Shown in pieces: positions 63,301-64,000 of a stretch of DNA of 64,000 nt. Where the stretch lies: positions 1 to 64,000 of the forward strand of contig JANQRB010000044.1 of NCBI GenBank assembly GCA_028284775.1. The letters run 5' to 3'. Below the pieces are notes generated by a model. It saw nothing but the letters and a program-made list of their open reading frames with translations, made no database searches and was not told the origin of the DNA. A program made the translations under genes and the position numbers. Origin of the DNA: Candidatus Kapaibacterium sp. GTDB lineage: Bacteria; Bacteroidota; Ignavibacteria; Kapaibacteriales; UBA7675. The number at the start of each line of letters is the position of its first letter. Within the stretch, counting starts at the first letter, position 1.

Positions 63301-64000
63301 TTAAGGTTCCACGACGATCGCGCTTGCCGCCTGTTTCCCCAGTGCCGACAGACGCAGCAGATAAACGCCCGCCGGCAAGTTGTTGAGGCTGAGATGTAAG
63401 GGCACCGGCACGCCCGCGCGACAGCGACCGCGGAAAACGAGGAATTGCAGCGCGCCGCGAAGGTCGATCAGGGCCGCTTCGGCCTCGGCGTCTTCCGCCA
63501 GCATGAAGCTCAGCTCCGTCTGCGCAGAGGCTGGATTGGGATGCGCCGGGGAGAGGAACAGCATTTTCCTTTCGCTTGCACCTGTCATTGCCGACGGGAA
63601 GACCGCCGGTTTCGGCAACACAGCCGGATCGCAGGCCAGACGATCCTGGGTCTCTCCGTTAACACTGCTGAATGTGCCGCCGAAACAAAGGTCATTCCCG
63701 TTGACCGCCAGCGAGAAGACGTCGCCGTTATTGACATTCGTCGTCAGGGCCAGCACATTATCGCCATTTACGCTGGCGTCAAGCCGTGCGATACGACCGG
63801 CGGCATCATCACCGACAAGGGTGAAGTCGCCCGCAATCAGGACTTCATTGCCGCCGATAGACTGAATGTCGCGCACCACATTGCTGGCGCCGAGCAGATT
63901 CGGGTCATCGCCTGCGGTCCAGTTGCTAAGAGCGCCCGTAGCCTGTGTTACCTGGCCGATGAAACGCCGGCTGGTGGCGGTGCCGCCCACGAAAAAGCCG
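63301..64000 (-). CDS. T9SS-secreted propeller-like protein, 5' end outside the window
   Basis: 233 codons are visible; the frame is open at the right edge (GFFVGGTATSRRFIG reads in from there), so the N-terminus is missing. The repeat pattern VLIAGDFTLVGDDAAGRIAR, then DLCFGGTFSSVNGETQDRL, is that of 'delta-60'/DUF5122-type propeller blades. The last 90 residues are a T9SS type A domain (SPAHPNPASAQTELSFML, then NNLPAGVYLLRLSALG). A surface-exposed or released protein. Confidence 0.85.
   Translation of the reverse strand, partial: GFFVGGTATSRRFIGQVTQATGALSNWTAGDDPNLLGASNVVRDIQSIGGNEVLIAGDFTLVGDDAAGRIARLDASVNGDNVLALTTNVNNGDVFSLAVNGNDLCFGGTFSSVNGETQDRLACDPAVLPKPAVFPSAMTGASERKMLFLSPAHPNPASAQTELSFMLAEDAEAEAALIDLRGALQFLVFRGRCRAGVPVPLHLSLNNLPAGVYLLRLSALGKQAASAIVVEP

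Noticed and set aside
1..64000. tRNA or rRNA genes
   Set aside because: No TTCGA/TTCAA-loop cloverleaf or conserved rRNA segment was recognised in the gaps; a dedicated scan could still find one.

Overview
The window looks like chromosomal DNA from a member of the Bacteroidota or a nearby FCB lineage (Kapabacteria, Ignavibacteria and Rhodothermia-like groups are candidates). The evidence is the many large secreted proteins that end in type IX secretion (T9SS) type A sorting domains or FlgD-like C-termini, the orphan FtsX-type permease, the multi-PAS histidine kinases and the TPR-LuxR regulators. No T9SS machinery, rRNA, tRNA, CRISPR array or transposase was seen. Most of the window is moderately GC-rich; about 30.7-36.1 kb and parts of 7.4-14 kb look AT-richer by eye.

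Layout. 0-0.63 kb: a terminator and a diverged ~115-bp tandem repeat. 0.64-7.4 kb: a TPR-like protein, a giant beta-helix surface protein whose stop overlaps a tandem-LuxR regulator, and a small outer-membrane protein. 7.4-13.6 kb: a tight minus-strand operon built around a full-length, three-domain protein-arginine deiminase of the animal PADI type, with six companions of unknown function, three of them membrane-anchored. 14.1-15.6 kb: a paralogue of the first TPR-like gene, facing the other way. 15.75-31.9 kb: a minus-strand operon of six genes: two LamG + H-type-lectin-like fibre proteins, a 1246-aa protein, an 840-aa LamG protein, a 1331-aa DUF6603-like protein and a 382-aa protein. A 374-aa paralogue of the last follows at 32.7-33.9 kb. 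Three dispersed copies of an iterated TCAGAAAAA element lie at 32.3, 34.2 and 35.9 kb, two of them upstream of these paralogues.

34.8-43.7 kb: a small secreted protein, a rhomboid protease, a TPR-LuxR regulator, a T9SS beta-propeller protein, an anti-sigma-like/beta-barrel fusion and a lipoprotein. 43.9-50.5 kb: an FN3/Ig T9SS protein and a head-to-tail array of four paralogous Asp-box beta-propeller T9SS proteins. 50.6-55.5 kb: a three-gene phosphorelay (REC-histidine kinase, CheY-like regulator, PAS/GAF kinase). 55.8-64 kb: an FtsX permease, a beta-helix protein with FlgD-like tail, an AraC remnant, a HAMP kinase/OmpR regulator pair and the 3' part of another T9SS cargo.

The strongest unusual signals are the vertebrate-type PAD with its calcium-site motif and complete catalytic set, embedded in an operon of unknown membrane proteins, and the neighbouring cluster of very large, signal-less LamG/lectin/DUF6603 proteins with duplicated 374/382-aa partners and an iterated upstream element. 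Function beyond family level is inference throughout.
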